From Curtobacterium luteum (GTDB lineage: Bacteria > Actinomycetota > Actinomycetes > Actinomycetales > Microbacteriaceae), in contig NZ_LDQC01000094.1 in NCBI RefSeq assembly GCF_001475545.1, forward strand, positions 1-33,678: a stretch of DNA of 33,678 bases, in the 5' to 3' direction. The notes beneath the pieces were generated by a model. That model worked only from the letters and a program-made list of their open reading frames with translations. It searched no databases and had not been told where the DNA came from. The position numbers and the translations under genes were made by a program. Of the stretch, positions 22,204 to 29,920 are shown in pieces; position 1 is the stretch's first letter, and each line of letters begins with the position of its first letter.

Positions 22204-24639
22204 TCACCGCACGGTGACGCTCTTGCAGACGCCCGTGTTCGCCCCGGCGCCCGTGTTGATCGCGTAGGCACACACCTTCACGCTGGCGCCGCTCGTCAGA
22301 CCCTGCACCGCGGTGCTGAACGCGTGGTTCGTCCCGTAGCCGGCGTAGGTCGTGCCGAGCGCCTTCGTCTGGTCGGCGGCGATGCTCTTCTTCGGGACAC
22401 CGTCGACGTACACATGGACGCGCAGCGCGTCCGCCGTGTCCGGGTCGATCGCCCACCCGCGCACCTTCACCTGGCCGGCGGCGGGCGACGAGACCTCGTC
22501 GAGCAAGAGGGTCGGGTTCCCGGAGGCCGCCTGGACGGTCGCGCAGGACTTCGTGTCCGCCCCGCCGCCGACGTTCTTCGCCACCGAGCACACCGTGTGC
22601 TTGCCCGGTCCGATCCCGGTCAGGGTCGCGGCGTAGCCGTGGCCGTTCCCGTAGCCCGGGTACTTCCTGCCGAAGGCCGTGTCCTGCACGTCCGCCTTGC
22701 CGGTGGCGACCTGCTTGCCGTCGACGGTCCAGGTCATCGCGACCGCGGCCGTGGTGTCCGGGTCGTAGGCGGTCCCCGAGACGGCGATCTTGCCGAGACC
22801 GGCTGACGCCGCGGCGTCGACCGTCACCTTCGGCGGCCCGGTCGGGGTCGAGAAGGAACGGCACGTGCTCGCGTTGACGGCCTTCGGCCCCTGGTTGATC
22901 GCGATGATGCAGAGGGTGTGCTTGCCCGCCGAGATGCCGCTCCGCTCGAGGCGGTACGCGTGGTCGTCGCCGTAGCCGGGCTTCGCGGTGCCGAGTCCGG
23001 GCTTCGTCTGGTCGGCCCACGGCGATGCGAGGCCCTTGCCGTCGAGGTAGAACGCCATGCGCACCGCTCCGGTGGTGTCCGGGTCGATCGCCCATCCACG
23101 GACGAGGAGCTTGCCGGGTGCCTTCGACGCCAGCTCGTCGACGGCGAGCCAGGGGTACCCGGTCGCCTGCTTGACGGACTTCGACGCGACCTGCACCCAC
23201 TTGCCGTTCGACAGGTCCTTCGCGTGGACGGTGACCGTGTTGGTCCCGGCCGGGAAGCCCTTCACGGTGCCGCTGTAGCCGTGGTTGTCCCCGTAGCCCG
23301 GCTTCGCCTTGTCCAACCCGCTCTTCTTCTGGTTCGCTGAGAGCGTGCCGAGCGTCTTGCCGCCGACCCGGACCTGCACCTGCGTGGCGGCGGCCGTGTC
23401 GCGGTCGATCGCCCAGCCGCGGATCGTCAGCGAGCCGGCGACGGAGGAAGCGGCGTCGATGGCCCCGGTGGGGGTGCCGCCGGGGACGGCGACGTCCTTG
23501 CACCCGAGGAGCACGTTCGACCCGGGTCCGGTGTTGATGCCGTAGACGCACACGTTGTGCTTGCCGGAGCGGATGCCCGTCAGCGTCGTCGAGTACCCGT
23601 GCGCGGTGTTGCCCGCTCCGAGGCGTCCCCCGAGGTCGGCGCGCTGACCGTTCGCGCCGAGCGAGGCCTTGCCGACGCCGTCGACGTAGACGTGCGCTCG
23701 GATCGCGGCGGTGGTGTCCGGGTCGGCGGTCCAGCCGCTGACCACGATCTGCCCGAAGCCGCCCGTCACGGTGTCGAGGCTCCCGATCGGTGACGAACCA
23801 CCCGTGGGCGAGCCGAACCAGTCGGTGTACATGCGCCAGAAGTTGCGGTTGCCGTAGGCGGAGCAGCTGTCCCCGGTGCCGTAGAGGTTGTTCATCGCGG
23901 CGGTGTTCGGCGTGTACGGCGTGTAGATGTACAGCCCGGCCGTCGCCTGGTTCTTGATGTAGACCGTCTTGCGGCCGCACGCCGCGTTCGGGTTGAGGAG
24001 GATCGAGTTGTTCCGGCCGGCCTGGTAGGCCCAGTACGTCGGTGAGGCCTGGTAGCGCTTGAACTGCAGCGCTGCCGCGTAGACCTGCTGCGCGAACCCG
24101 CGGTAGGCCGGGTCGCACGGCGCGGTGTCCGGGCAGGCGAAGCCCGTGGCGTGCTGGTACATCCAGTTCGTCGGGGCGTTCGTCGCGACGATGCCCTGCT
24201 CCTTCTGCAGCAGGACGAGGAGCGCCTTCTGGCTGATCCCGCACGCCGCACCGACCTGCGCGATGATCGTCGCGCCGCTCTTCGTCCCGCCGGCGATCGC
24301 GGCGCAGCGTCCGGCGACGGCCTTGATCGCGGGGACGTTCTGCGTGAAGTCCTTGAGGCACTTCGGCGCCCCGGACTGCTGCCGGCAGTTCGGCGCGACG
24401 CTGTTGAGGAAGGACTGCACACCGGACGCGGACATCGCGGAACCGTCGTAGAAGTTCGCGTCCGAGATGATGTTGCCCGGGTCGAACGCACTCGCGGTCG
24501 CCGCGGACGCCGGCTCGGTCGTCGTCTGCTCGGCGAGCACGGTGCCGAACGTGAGCCCGGTCACCGCCACCGCGAGCGCGGCGACCATCGCGAGCGAGGT
24601 CCGGAGTGGACGCCGACGGGGTCGGGTGGTCTGCATCAT
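22204..24639 (-). CDS. Secreted repeat protein with lysozyme-like N-terminal domain
   Basis: An 811-residue exported protein. Residues 1-47 are a signal peptide (RPRRRPLRTS, hydrophobic core 15-35, ASAATASA). Residues 51-278 form a cysteine-rich domain with eight cysteines (85, 94, 112, 133, 169, 175, 221, 259) of the type annotated as hemagglutinin in Microbacteriaceae; KALLVLLQKEQGIV places a glutamate at 147 where lysozyme-like glycosidases keep a catalytic acid, which is suggestive only. Five repeats of about 100 residues follow, with GW(A/T)xDPDT and PGYGxxH(G/A)Y motifs. No LPxTG anchor or C-terminal helix is seen, so attachment is probably non-covalent. GGAGG lies seven bases before the first of two ATGs, and this ATG overlaps the lipoprotein stop as TGATG. 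Confidence 0.87.
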   Translation of the reverse strand: MMQTTRPRRRPLRTSLAMVAALAVAVTGLTFGTVLAEQTTTEPASAATASAFDPGNIISDANFYDGSAMSASGVQSFLNSVAPNCRQQSGAPKCLKDFTQNVPAIKAVAGRCAAIAGGTKSGATIIAQVGAACGISQKALLVLLQKEQGIVATNAPTNWMYQHATGFACPDTAPCDPAYRGFAQQVYAAALQFKRYQASPTYWAYQAGRNNSILLNPNAACGRKTVYIKNQATAGLYIYTPYTPNTAAMNNLYGTGDSCSAYGNRNFWRMYTDWFGSPTGGSSPIGSLDTVTGGFGQIVVSGWTADPDTTAAIRAHVYVDGVGKASLGANGQRADLGGRLGAGNTAHGYSTTLTGIRSGKHNVCVYGINTGPGSNVLLGCKDVAVPGGTPTGAIDAASSVAGSLTIRGWAIDRDTAAATQVQVRVGGKTLGTLSANQKKSGLDKAKPGYGDNHGYSGTVKGFPAGTNTVTVHAKDLSNGKWVQVASKSVKQATGYPWLAVDELASKAPGKLLVRGWAIDPDTTGAVRMAFYLDGKGLASPWADQTKPGLGTAKPGYGDDHAYRLERSGISAGKHTLCIIAINQGPKAVNASTCRSFSTPTGPPKVTVDAAASAGLGKIAVSGTAYDPDTTAAVAMTWTVDGKQVATGKADVQDTAFGRKYPGYGNGHGYAATLTGIGPGKHTVCSVAKNVGGGADTKSCATVQAASGNPTLLLDEVSSPAAGQVKVRGWAIDPDTADALRVHVYVDGVPKKSIAADQTKALGTTYAGYGTNHAFSTAVQGLTSGASVKVCAYAINTGAGANTGVCKSVTVR
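22207..23787 (-). repeat. Five protein-level repeats in the secreted protein
   Basis: Repeats span about residues 285-385, 391-490, 496-598, 603-705 and 709-811. Each has a strand pair around SGW/RGWAIDPDT, a VYVDG-like hairpin, a PGYG-x2-H-x-Y turn and a GKHTVCxxAxN stretch. Repeats 1, 3, 4 and 5 carry a cysteine pair 14-15 residues apart; repeat 2 has neither cysteine, so the pair probably forms a disulfide that was gained or lost as a unit. DNA-level identity between units is low, so these are old repeats. Confidence 0.88.
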
Positions 24640-25262
24640 CACGGCACCTCCGCCGTCATCGGGTCGGACGTGGTCGACTTCGACCCGACCGCGTACTGGA
24701 GTGTGATCGACCACGTGCCCGAGGACACCTTCGTGGCCGGGAAGGACACCTGCGCGCAGTTGACCGCGCTCGGGCTGGCCTGCGCGGAGCTGGTGGCGGT
24801 GCGGGTCGTGCCGCCCTTCGTCGCGGTGAAGGTGCACGTGCCCGAGGCGTTCGTCGTGCCGGAGACGAGGCCGCCGGCCTGCAGCGTGCGGCTGCCGGCG
24901 TCCCAACCGGCGAACGTGACGACCGCGGTCGCCGGGAACGAGGCCGGGTCGGTGTCCGGCTGCGCGGACTCCCCCGAGCCCGGGAAGGCGCCGGGGGTGT
25001 CGTCGTCGGAGGCGCCGCCGTCGCCGCTGTCGTCCGACGAACCGGCGCCGCCGCCGACCGGTGTCGATCCGTCCGACGGCGCCGCCGAGGCGCTGCCGCC
25101 GGACGCTGGTGCGGTCGCGGTCGCGGTCGACGACGCGGTCGCCGATGCCGTCGGGGACGAGGAGGGAGCCGGATCGCCGTCGCCGGCGGAACACCCGGCC
25201 ACGAGGAGACTGAGCGCGCCGACCACCGCGAACGCAGCGATCGGCCGTGGAGCGAAGAGCAT
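24639..25262 (-). CDS. Lipoprotein with Ser/Ala/Thr-rich linker and beta-rich C-terminal domain
   Basis: A 207-residue lipoprotein. The N-terminus MLFAPRPIAAFAVVGALSLL ends in the lipobox VAGC, giving lipidation at Cys24. A low-complexity linker of Ser, Ala, Thr, Pro, Gly and Asp follows to about residue 105. The C-terminal domain has alternating strands and two cysteines (GTCTF and VNCAQV) that could pair outside the cell. The linker may span the cell wall. The TGA stop shares one base with the ATG of the secreted repeat protein, so the two are translationally coupled and probably act together at the surface. Function is unknown. ATG at 25262 is chosen because it puts the lipobox at the usual distance. 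Confidence 0.8.
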   Translation of the reverse strand: MLFAPRPIAAFAVVGALSLLVAGCSAGDGDPAPSSSPTASATASSTATATAPASGGSASAAPSDGSTPVGGGAGSSDDSGDGGASDDDTPGAFPGSGESAQPDTDPASFPATAVVTFAGWDAGSRTLQAGGLVSGTTNASGTCTFTATKGGTTRTATSSAQASPSAVNCAQVSFPATKVSSGTWSITLQYAVGSKSTTSDPMTAEVP

Positions 25263-25334
25263 GCTGACGGGCCGTCCTGTGGATGTTGACAAGGGTCCGG
25301 GTTGCACACACGGTAACCCGAAAGTGAAGGTTGA

Positions 25335-25359
25335 GGGTTATATCCGGCCGATATCACCC
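25335..25359. promoter_or_regulatory. AT-rich inverted repeat between divergent surface operons
   Basis: GGGTTATATC (25335-25344), CGGCC, GATATCACCC (25350-25359): 10-bp arms with one mismatch around a 5-base centre. It lies between the lipoprotein start and the export operon start, in the most AT-rich stretch of the 238-base gap, and resembles an operator for a dimeric regulator. For the plus strand, TATGCT at 25462-25467 is a possible -10 for the export operon. Confidence 0.5.
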
Positions 25360-25500
25360 CCGCACGGGGTGCACGACGCCTGTCGGACAGGTCGGAGGAC
25401 GCAGCCCGGGACCACCCGGTCGGCTCCCGTCCACTCAGGTCGGCACGGGAGGCCCGCCGAGTATGCTGTCCCGGTCCTGCCCCCACGAACGAAGAGACGC

Positions 25501-26403
25501 ATGGTCGATCACAACCGCATGGCTGCGCTCGCGGACGAGCCCCTCGTCGTCGTCGGTGCCCCGACGAGCGCGATACGAGGGACCTGGCGCGAGCTGCGTG
25601 ACGTCTTCCGGCAGCGCGAGATGCTCGGCATGCTCGTGCGTCGCGACCTCAAGGCCCGGTACAAGGACTCAGCGCTCGGCTTCGTGTGGACGCTCGTCCG
25701 CCCGCTGACGCAGCTCCTCATCTACTACTTCGTCATGGGGCAGATCCTCGGCGCGGCCAAGGGCATCGACAACTTCGCCATCTACGTCTTCACCGGCCTC
25801 AGCGCGTACACGCTGTTCAGCGAGATCGTGGCCGGTTCGACCGGGTCGATCGTCGGCAACTCCGGCCTCATCAAGAAGGTGTACGTCCCGCGCGAGGTGT
25901 TCCCACTCGCGAGCGTGGGCGCCGCCCTGGTGAACTACGTCATCCAGTTCGCCATCCTCATCGCGGCGACCCTCGTCATCGGGGTGTTCCCGTGGCACGA
26001 GGGACTCGTCTACCTCATCCCGTCGCTGCTCGTGATCCTCGTCTACGGCGCGGCCATCGGGCTCGTCCTCGCAGCGCTCAACGTCTACCTGCGTGACGTG
26101 CAGTTCGTCATCGACGTCGGGCTCATGGTGCTGCTCTGGGCATCGCCGATCGTCTACTCGTACGCGATGGTCGTGGACCGGCTCAAGGTCGACTGGATCC
26201 TCGCCGTCTACACGAACAACCCGCTCACCCTGTCCGTCCTCGGGATGCAGAACGCCATCTGGCTGCACGACCCGAAGGACGTCGTCTACCCGGAGCACCT
26301 GATGCTCCGTCTCGGCATCGCGTTCGTCATCGGGGTCGTCTGCCTCCTCGGCGCGCAGCGGGTGTTCTCCCGTCTGCAGGGCAACTTCGCGCAGGAGCTC
26401 TAG
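25501..26403 (+). CDS. ABC polysaccharide exporter, permease subunit (Wzm/TagG type)
   Basis: A 300-residue inner-membrane protein of the ABC-2 family. A cytoplasmic N-terminus includes the amphipathic stretch LVRRDLKARYKDSALGFVW, typical of Wzm/TagG, before six hydrophobic segments (LTQLLIYYFVMGQIL; FAIYVFTGLSAYTLFSEIV; VNYVIQFAILIAATLVIGVF; LIPSLLVILVYGAAIGLVLA; VIDVGLMVLLWASPIVYSYA; and a last one near 275-290). NVYLRDVQF is the usual coupling region. With the ATPase encoded three bases downstream it should export a lipid-linked glycan. The first ATG is used; ATG at 25519 is possible and would remove six residues. It is the first gene of the export operon. Confidence 0.92.
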   Translation: MVDHNRMAALADEPLVVVGAPTSAIRGTWRELRDVFRQREMLGMLVRRDLKARYKDSALGFVWTLVRPLTQLLIYYFVMGQILGAAKGIDNFAIYVFTGLSAYTLFSEIVAGSTGSIVGNSGLIKKVYVPREVFPLASVGAALVNYVIQFAILIAATLVIGVFPWHEGLVYLIPSLLVILVYGAAIGLVLAALNVYLRDVQFVIDVGLMVLLWASPIVYSYAMVVDRLKVDWILAVYTNNPLTLSVLGMQNAIWLHDPKDVVYPEHLMLRLGIAFVIGVVCLLGAQRVFSRLQGNFAQEL

Positions 26404-26406
26404 ACC

Positions 26407-27633
26407 ATGGCCATCAGCACCCCGGTGACCCCGTCGACCACGACCCGGTCCGCCGCACGCCCCGACGTCATCGTCATCGACCACGTCCGCAAGCGGTTCA
26501 CCGTCCGCAAGGACAACACGATCCGCGAGCGCATCGTCACCCTCGGCCGCGCCGGTCGGAAGCACCGGCAGGACTTCTGGGCGCTCGACGACGTCAGCGT
26601 CACGATCCAGGCCGGCTCCACCGTCGGCCTCATCGGGCAGAACGGCTCCGGCAAGTCGACCCTCCTCAAGGCGATCGGCGGCATCATCCAGCCGACCTCC
26701 GGCACGGTTTCCCGCCGCGGTCGTCTCGCCGCGCTGCTCGAGCTCGGCGCCGGGTTCCACCCGGACCTGTCCGGCCGCGAGAACGTCTACCTCAACGCGT
26801 CCCTGCTCGGTCTGAGCCGGAAGGAGACGGAGGAGCGCTTCGACGACATCCTCGCGTTCTCGGGGATCGGCGACTTCATCGACACCCAGGTGAAGTTCTA
26901 CAGCTCCGGCATGTACGTGCGTCTCGCGTTCGCGGTCGCCGTCCACACCGACCCGGACGTCCTGCTCGTCGACGAGGTGCTCGCGGTCGGCGACGAGGCG
27001 TTCCAGCGCAAGTGCCTCGACCGCATCCGCTCGTTCCAGGAGCAAGGCAAGACGATCATCATCGTCACGCACTCGCTCAGCCAGGTGCAGGAGATGTGCG
27101 ACCGCGTCGTCCTGCTCAACAAGGGCAAGGTCCTGCACGACGGGGACGCGGTGCAGGCGGTGAGCAAGTTCCGCGACGTGCTCGAGGAGCGCCGGTCCGG
27201 CGAGCTGAGCGCCGACGTCGCGGTCGGCCGCGGCACCGTGCTCGGCGCCACCGTGCGCGCCGAGGGCAAGGAGCACCGCGCCCCGATCACCCCCGGCGAC
27301 GACCTCGTGGTCGACATGGAGTTCGAGCACCTCGACGGCGTGGCCGACTGGGAGGCCGCGGTGCAGATCAACAACACCGCCGGTCAGGTCGTGTACGGCA
27401 CGACGACGGGCATCATGGGCGTCCACCTCGAGCCGCTGCACGGTCGACGGAAGCTCCGGCTCCGGATCGCCGACACGAACTTCGGCACCGGGAAGTACTT
27501 CATCAACGTCTCGATGATGGACTCCGCCGGACGGCACCTGCACGACCTTCCCGAGTGCGACTCGTTCGAGGTGCCCTCGTTCGGCGACGCCGTCGGCACC
27601 GTCTACGCGAAGCCCTCGCTCGAAGCGCTCTGA
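26407..27633 (+). CDS. ABC polysaccharide exporter, ATPase with C-terminal glycan-binding-type domain (Wzt)
   Basis: A 408-residue protein. Walker A is GQNGSGKST (residues 77-85). The signature is the non-standard YSSGM (165-169) instead of LSGGQ, normal for Wzt/TagH. Walker B is VLLVDE (185-190) and the switch histidine is His222. Residues about 265-400 form an extra C-terminal beta-sandwich (DDLVVDMEFEHLDG; VQINNTAGQVVYGTTTGIMG; TNFGTGKYFINVSMMDSAG). In Wzt proteins of E. coli O8/O9a type this domain recognises the capped end of the glycan before export. It starts three bases after the permease stop, with AGGAG nine bases upstream, so the two form a coupled pair. Confidence 0.93.
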   Translation: MAISTPVTPSTTTRSAARPDVIVIDHVRKRFTVRKDNTIRERIVTLGRAGRKHRQDFWALDDVSVTIQAGSTVGLIGQNGSGKSTLLKAIGGIIQPTSGTVSRRGRLAALLELGAGFHPDLSGRENVYLNASLLGLSRKETEERFDDILAFSGIGDFIDTQVKFYSSGMYVRLAFAVAVHTDPDVLLVDEVLAVGDEAFQRKCLDRIRSFQEQGKTIIIVTHSLSQVQEMCDRVVLLNKGKVLHDGDAVQAVSKFRDVLEERRSGELSADVAVGRGTVLGATVRAEGKEHRAPITPGDDLVVDMEFEHLDGVADWEAAVQINNTAGQVVYGTTTGIMGVHLEPLHGRRKLRLRIADTNFGTGKYFINVSMMDSAGRHLHDLPECDSFEVPSFGDAVGTVYAKPSLEAL

Positions 27634-27635
27634 CC

Positions 27636-28685
27636 GTGCCCGGACCCACCGTGCCGGGCGACGGCACGCGGACCGCGGTCGTCATCGTCAACTGGGAACG
27701 CGCCGACCTGACCGAGCGCGCCGCCCGTGCCGTGCTCGACGACCCGACCGCCGAGGCGCAGGTCGTGGTCGTCGACAACGGCTCGTCCGACGACTCGGTC
27801 GCCGTGCTCCGTGCAGCCCTGCCGGACGCGACGATCGTGGTCCGTCCGACGAACGGCGGCTTCGCGGCCGGCGCGAACGCCGGCATCCGCGCGACCGATG
27901 CCGACGTCGTCGTCCTCCTCAACAACGACGCCGAGCCCGCGCCGGGGTTCGTCGCGGCGCTCCGCGACCACCTGGCGCGCGCCGCGCCGGACACCGCAGC
28001 CGCGACGGGCCGCATCGTCCTCGCCGGACGCTGGTCGTGCCTCCCGGCCGGGTCCCGACCGCACCGCGACCAGCGGACGCTCCGCGACCACGGCGGCCGT
28101 CTCTGGACGCCCTCGCCGGACGGCGAGGTCCGTCTCAACTCGACCGGCGTCCTCGTGGACCGCGACGGCAACGGCCGGGACCGCGACTGGTTCTCGCCGG
28201 CCGACCACGCGGCAGAGGTCGACGTCTTCGGGTTCTCCGGCGGCGCGAGCGCGCTCCGACGGAGCGCCCTCGACGACGTCGGGCTGCTCGACGAGTCGCT
28301 CTTCATGTACTACGAGGACACCGAGCTCGCCTGGCGGCTCCGCCGCCGCGGCTGGCGCGTCGAGCACGTCGCGGACGCCGTCGTCGAGCACGACCACTCC
28401 GCGTCGTCGGGCGTGCAGAGCGACCTCTTCGTCTTCCGCAACGCGCGGAACCGACTCGTCGTCGCGCTCTGGCACGCTCCGTGGTCGACGGTCGTCCGGG
28501 CGACGGTCCGCACCACGGTGCGGGGGCTGCGCGGACTCGCGTCCGCTCGGGACCGCCGGGAGGCGCGGCTCGTCCTGGCAGCGCTGGTCGACGTCGCAGC
28601 GCACCTCCCCCGGCACCTGGCGCGTCGACTGCGCGAGGACCGTCGTGCGAGCGTGCCGCGCCGTTCGGTGGACCCCGGCGCATGA
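27636..28685 (+). CDS. GT2 glycosyltransferase, rhamnosyltransferase-like
   Basis: A 349-residue predicted cytosolic enzyme. Motifs: TAVVIVNWERADLTERAAR, VVVVDNGSSDDSV (43-55), PTNGGFAAGANAGI (71-84), the metal site LLNNDAEP (94-101) and DESLFMYYEDTELAWRLRRR, the acidic cluster typical of WbbL-like transferases. A basic C-terminal segment from about 285 may lie on the membrane. It starts two bases after the Wzt stop, using GTG at 27636; GTG at 27651 is also possible. It probably adds one sugar, perhaps rhamnose, to the glycan exported by Wzm/Wzt. The sugar cannot be read from the sequence. Confidence 0.87.
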   Translation: MPGPTVPGDGTRTAVVIVNWERADLTERAARAVLDDPTAEAQVVVVDNGSSDDSVAVLRAALPDATIVVRPTNGGFAAGANAGIRATDADVVVLLNNDAEPAPGFVAALRDHLARAAPDTAAATGRIVLAGRWSCLPAGSRPHRDQRTLRDHGGRLWTPSPDGEVRLNSTGVLVDRDGNGRDRDWFSPADHAAEVDVFGFSGGASALRRSALDDVGLLDESLFMYYEDTELAWRLRRRGWRVEHVADAVVEHDHSASSGVQSDLFVFRNARNRLVVALWHAPWSTVVRATVRTTVRGLRGLASARDRREARLVLAALVDVAAHLPRHLARRLREDRRASVPRRSVDPGA

Positions 28686-28696
28686 GCGACGAGCGC

Positions 28697-28736
28697 TATC
28701 CTGGTCGCTCCCCCGTCGACGGCCCCGGCCGGAAGG
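28697..28736 (+). promoter_or_regulatory. Possible internal promoter and ribosome-binding site before the GT4 gene
   Basis: TATCCT at 28697-28702 resembles a -10, and GGAAGG at 28731-28736 is eight bases before the GTG at 28745. An ATG at 28682 overlaps the previous stop in frame, but 5 of the 21 codons between 28682 and 28744 end in T, unlike the surrounding genes, so this stretch is probably an untranslated leader. Confidence 0.45.
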
Positions 28737-28744
28737 ATCCTCGC

Positions 28745-29920
28745 GTGCCGCACACCACCGTCCTGATCGACGGGACGGCCGTACCGGCAGCGCTCGGCGG
28801 CGTCGGTCGGTACGTCGAGGGCCTCGTGTCACACCTCACCGCACCCGACCTCGACGTGCACGTGGTCGTCCGACCGGAGCACGTGGACCACTTCGCCGCG
28901 CTCGCGCCCTCCGCCTCGGTGCACGCTGCCCCGCGCTGGACCCGGTCGGTGCCGCTGCGCTTCGTCTGGGAGCAGACCGGGCTGCCGCTGCTCGGCCGCC
29001 GGTTGCACGCCGACGTCCTGCACTCGCCGCACTACACGTTCCCGTTCGCCTGGCGCGGCGGCTCGGTCGTGACCCTGCACGACGCCACCTTCTTCTCGAA
29101 CCCGGAGTGGCACTCGCGGCTGAAGCGCACGTTCTTCACCTGGTGGAGCCGTCGGTCGCTCCGCAGCCGACCGGTGGTCGTCGTGCCGAGCGCGGCGACC
29201 GCGACCGAGGCCGCCCGCGTCGTGACCGGCACCCGCGCCGACGTGCGGGTGGCACCGCTCGGCGTCGACCGCGCCGTCTTCCACGAGCCCTCGCCGGCAG
29301 AGGTCGAGGACGCCCGGATCGCCGCGACCCTCCCGGAGGGGGCGCCGTGGATCGCCTTCCTCGGGACGATCGAACCGCGTAAGAACGTGACGGCGCTGCT
29401 CGACGCGTACGCCGCCGTCCGGGACGCCCGCACCGCGACCGGGTCGGACACGCCGTGGCTCGTGCTGTCCGGCGCTCGGGGCTGGGACGGGTCCGCGACC
29501 GCACGCCTCGACGCCCTGCAGGACGACGACCACGTGGTCGAGGCGGGCTACCTGCCGCTCGAGGACCTCGCCGGGTTCCTCGGCGGCGCGGAGCTCGTCG
29601 TCTACCCGTCCCTCGGCGAGGGCTTCGGGCTGCCGGTGGTCGAGGCCATGGCGTCCGGTGCCTGCGTGGTCACCACGCCGCGTCTGTCGCTGCCCGAGGT
29701 CGGCGGCGACGCCGCCGTGTACACCGAGCCCGACGCCGAGGCGATCGCGACGACGATCGCGGCGCTCCTCGACGACCCGTCCCGCATCGAGACGCACCGG
29801 GCGGCCGCGCTCCGTCGCGCCGACGACTTCACGTGGGACGCCACCGCGGCGGTCCACGTCCGGGCGTACGCCGACGTGCACGCCCGCGCCGTGGGTCCGC
29901 GCGCAGGAGGTACCCGGTGA
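28745..29920 (+). CDS. GT4 glycosyltransferase
   Basis: A 391-residue GT-B enzyme. VLIDGTAVPAALGGVGRYVEGL (from residue 6) is the usual N-terminal loop of GT4 mannosyl/glucosyltransferases. LHSPHYTFPF follows, VTLHDATFFSNP carries the catalytic-site histidine region, APLGVD opens the C-terminal domain, and GTIEPRKN (207-214) and EGFGLPVVEAMASG (292-305) bind the nucleotide sugar, the glutamates marking a retaining mechanism. The donor could be GDP-mannose, given ManA and the mannose synthase nearby, but this is inference. GTG at 28745 matches the family N-terminus and has GGAAGG eight bases upstream. Its stop overlaps the next GTG as GTGA. Confidence 0.9.
   Translation: MPHTTVLIDGTAVPAALGGVGRYVEGLVSHLTAPDLDVHVVVRPEHVDHFAALAPSASVHAAPRWTRSVPLRFVWEQTGLPLLGRRLHADVLHSPHYTFPFAWRGGSVVTLHDATFFSNPEWHSRLKRTFFTWWSRRSLRSRPVVVVPSAATATEAARVVTGTRADVRVAPLGVDRAVFHEPSPAEVEDARIAATLPEGAPWIAFLGTIEPRKNVTALLDAYAAVRDARTATGSDTPWLVLSGARGWDGSATARLDALQDDDHVVEAGYLPLEDLAGFLGGAELVVYPSLGEGFGLPVVEAMASGACVVTTPRLSLPEVGGDAAVYTEPDAEAIATTIAALLDDPSRIETHRAAALRRADDFTWDATAAVHVRAYADVHARAVGPRAGGTR

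Noticed and set aside
25286-25291. TTGACA on the plus strand as a -35 for the export operon
   Set aside because: No TANNNT hexamer follows at 16-19 bases and the operon start is over 200 bases away.
28682-28744. ATG start for the GT4 protein overlapping the preceding stop
   Set aside because: Codon use in the extra 63 bases is atypical and the family N-terminus begins at the later GTG, which has a well-spaced GGAAGG.
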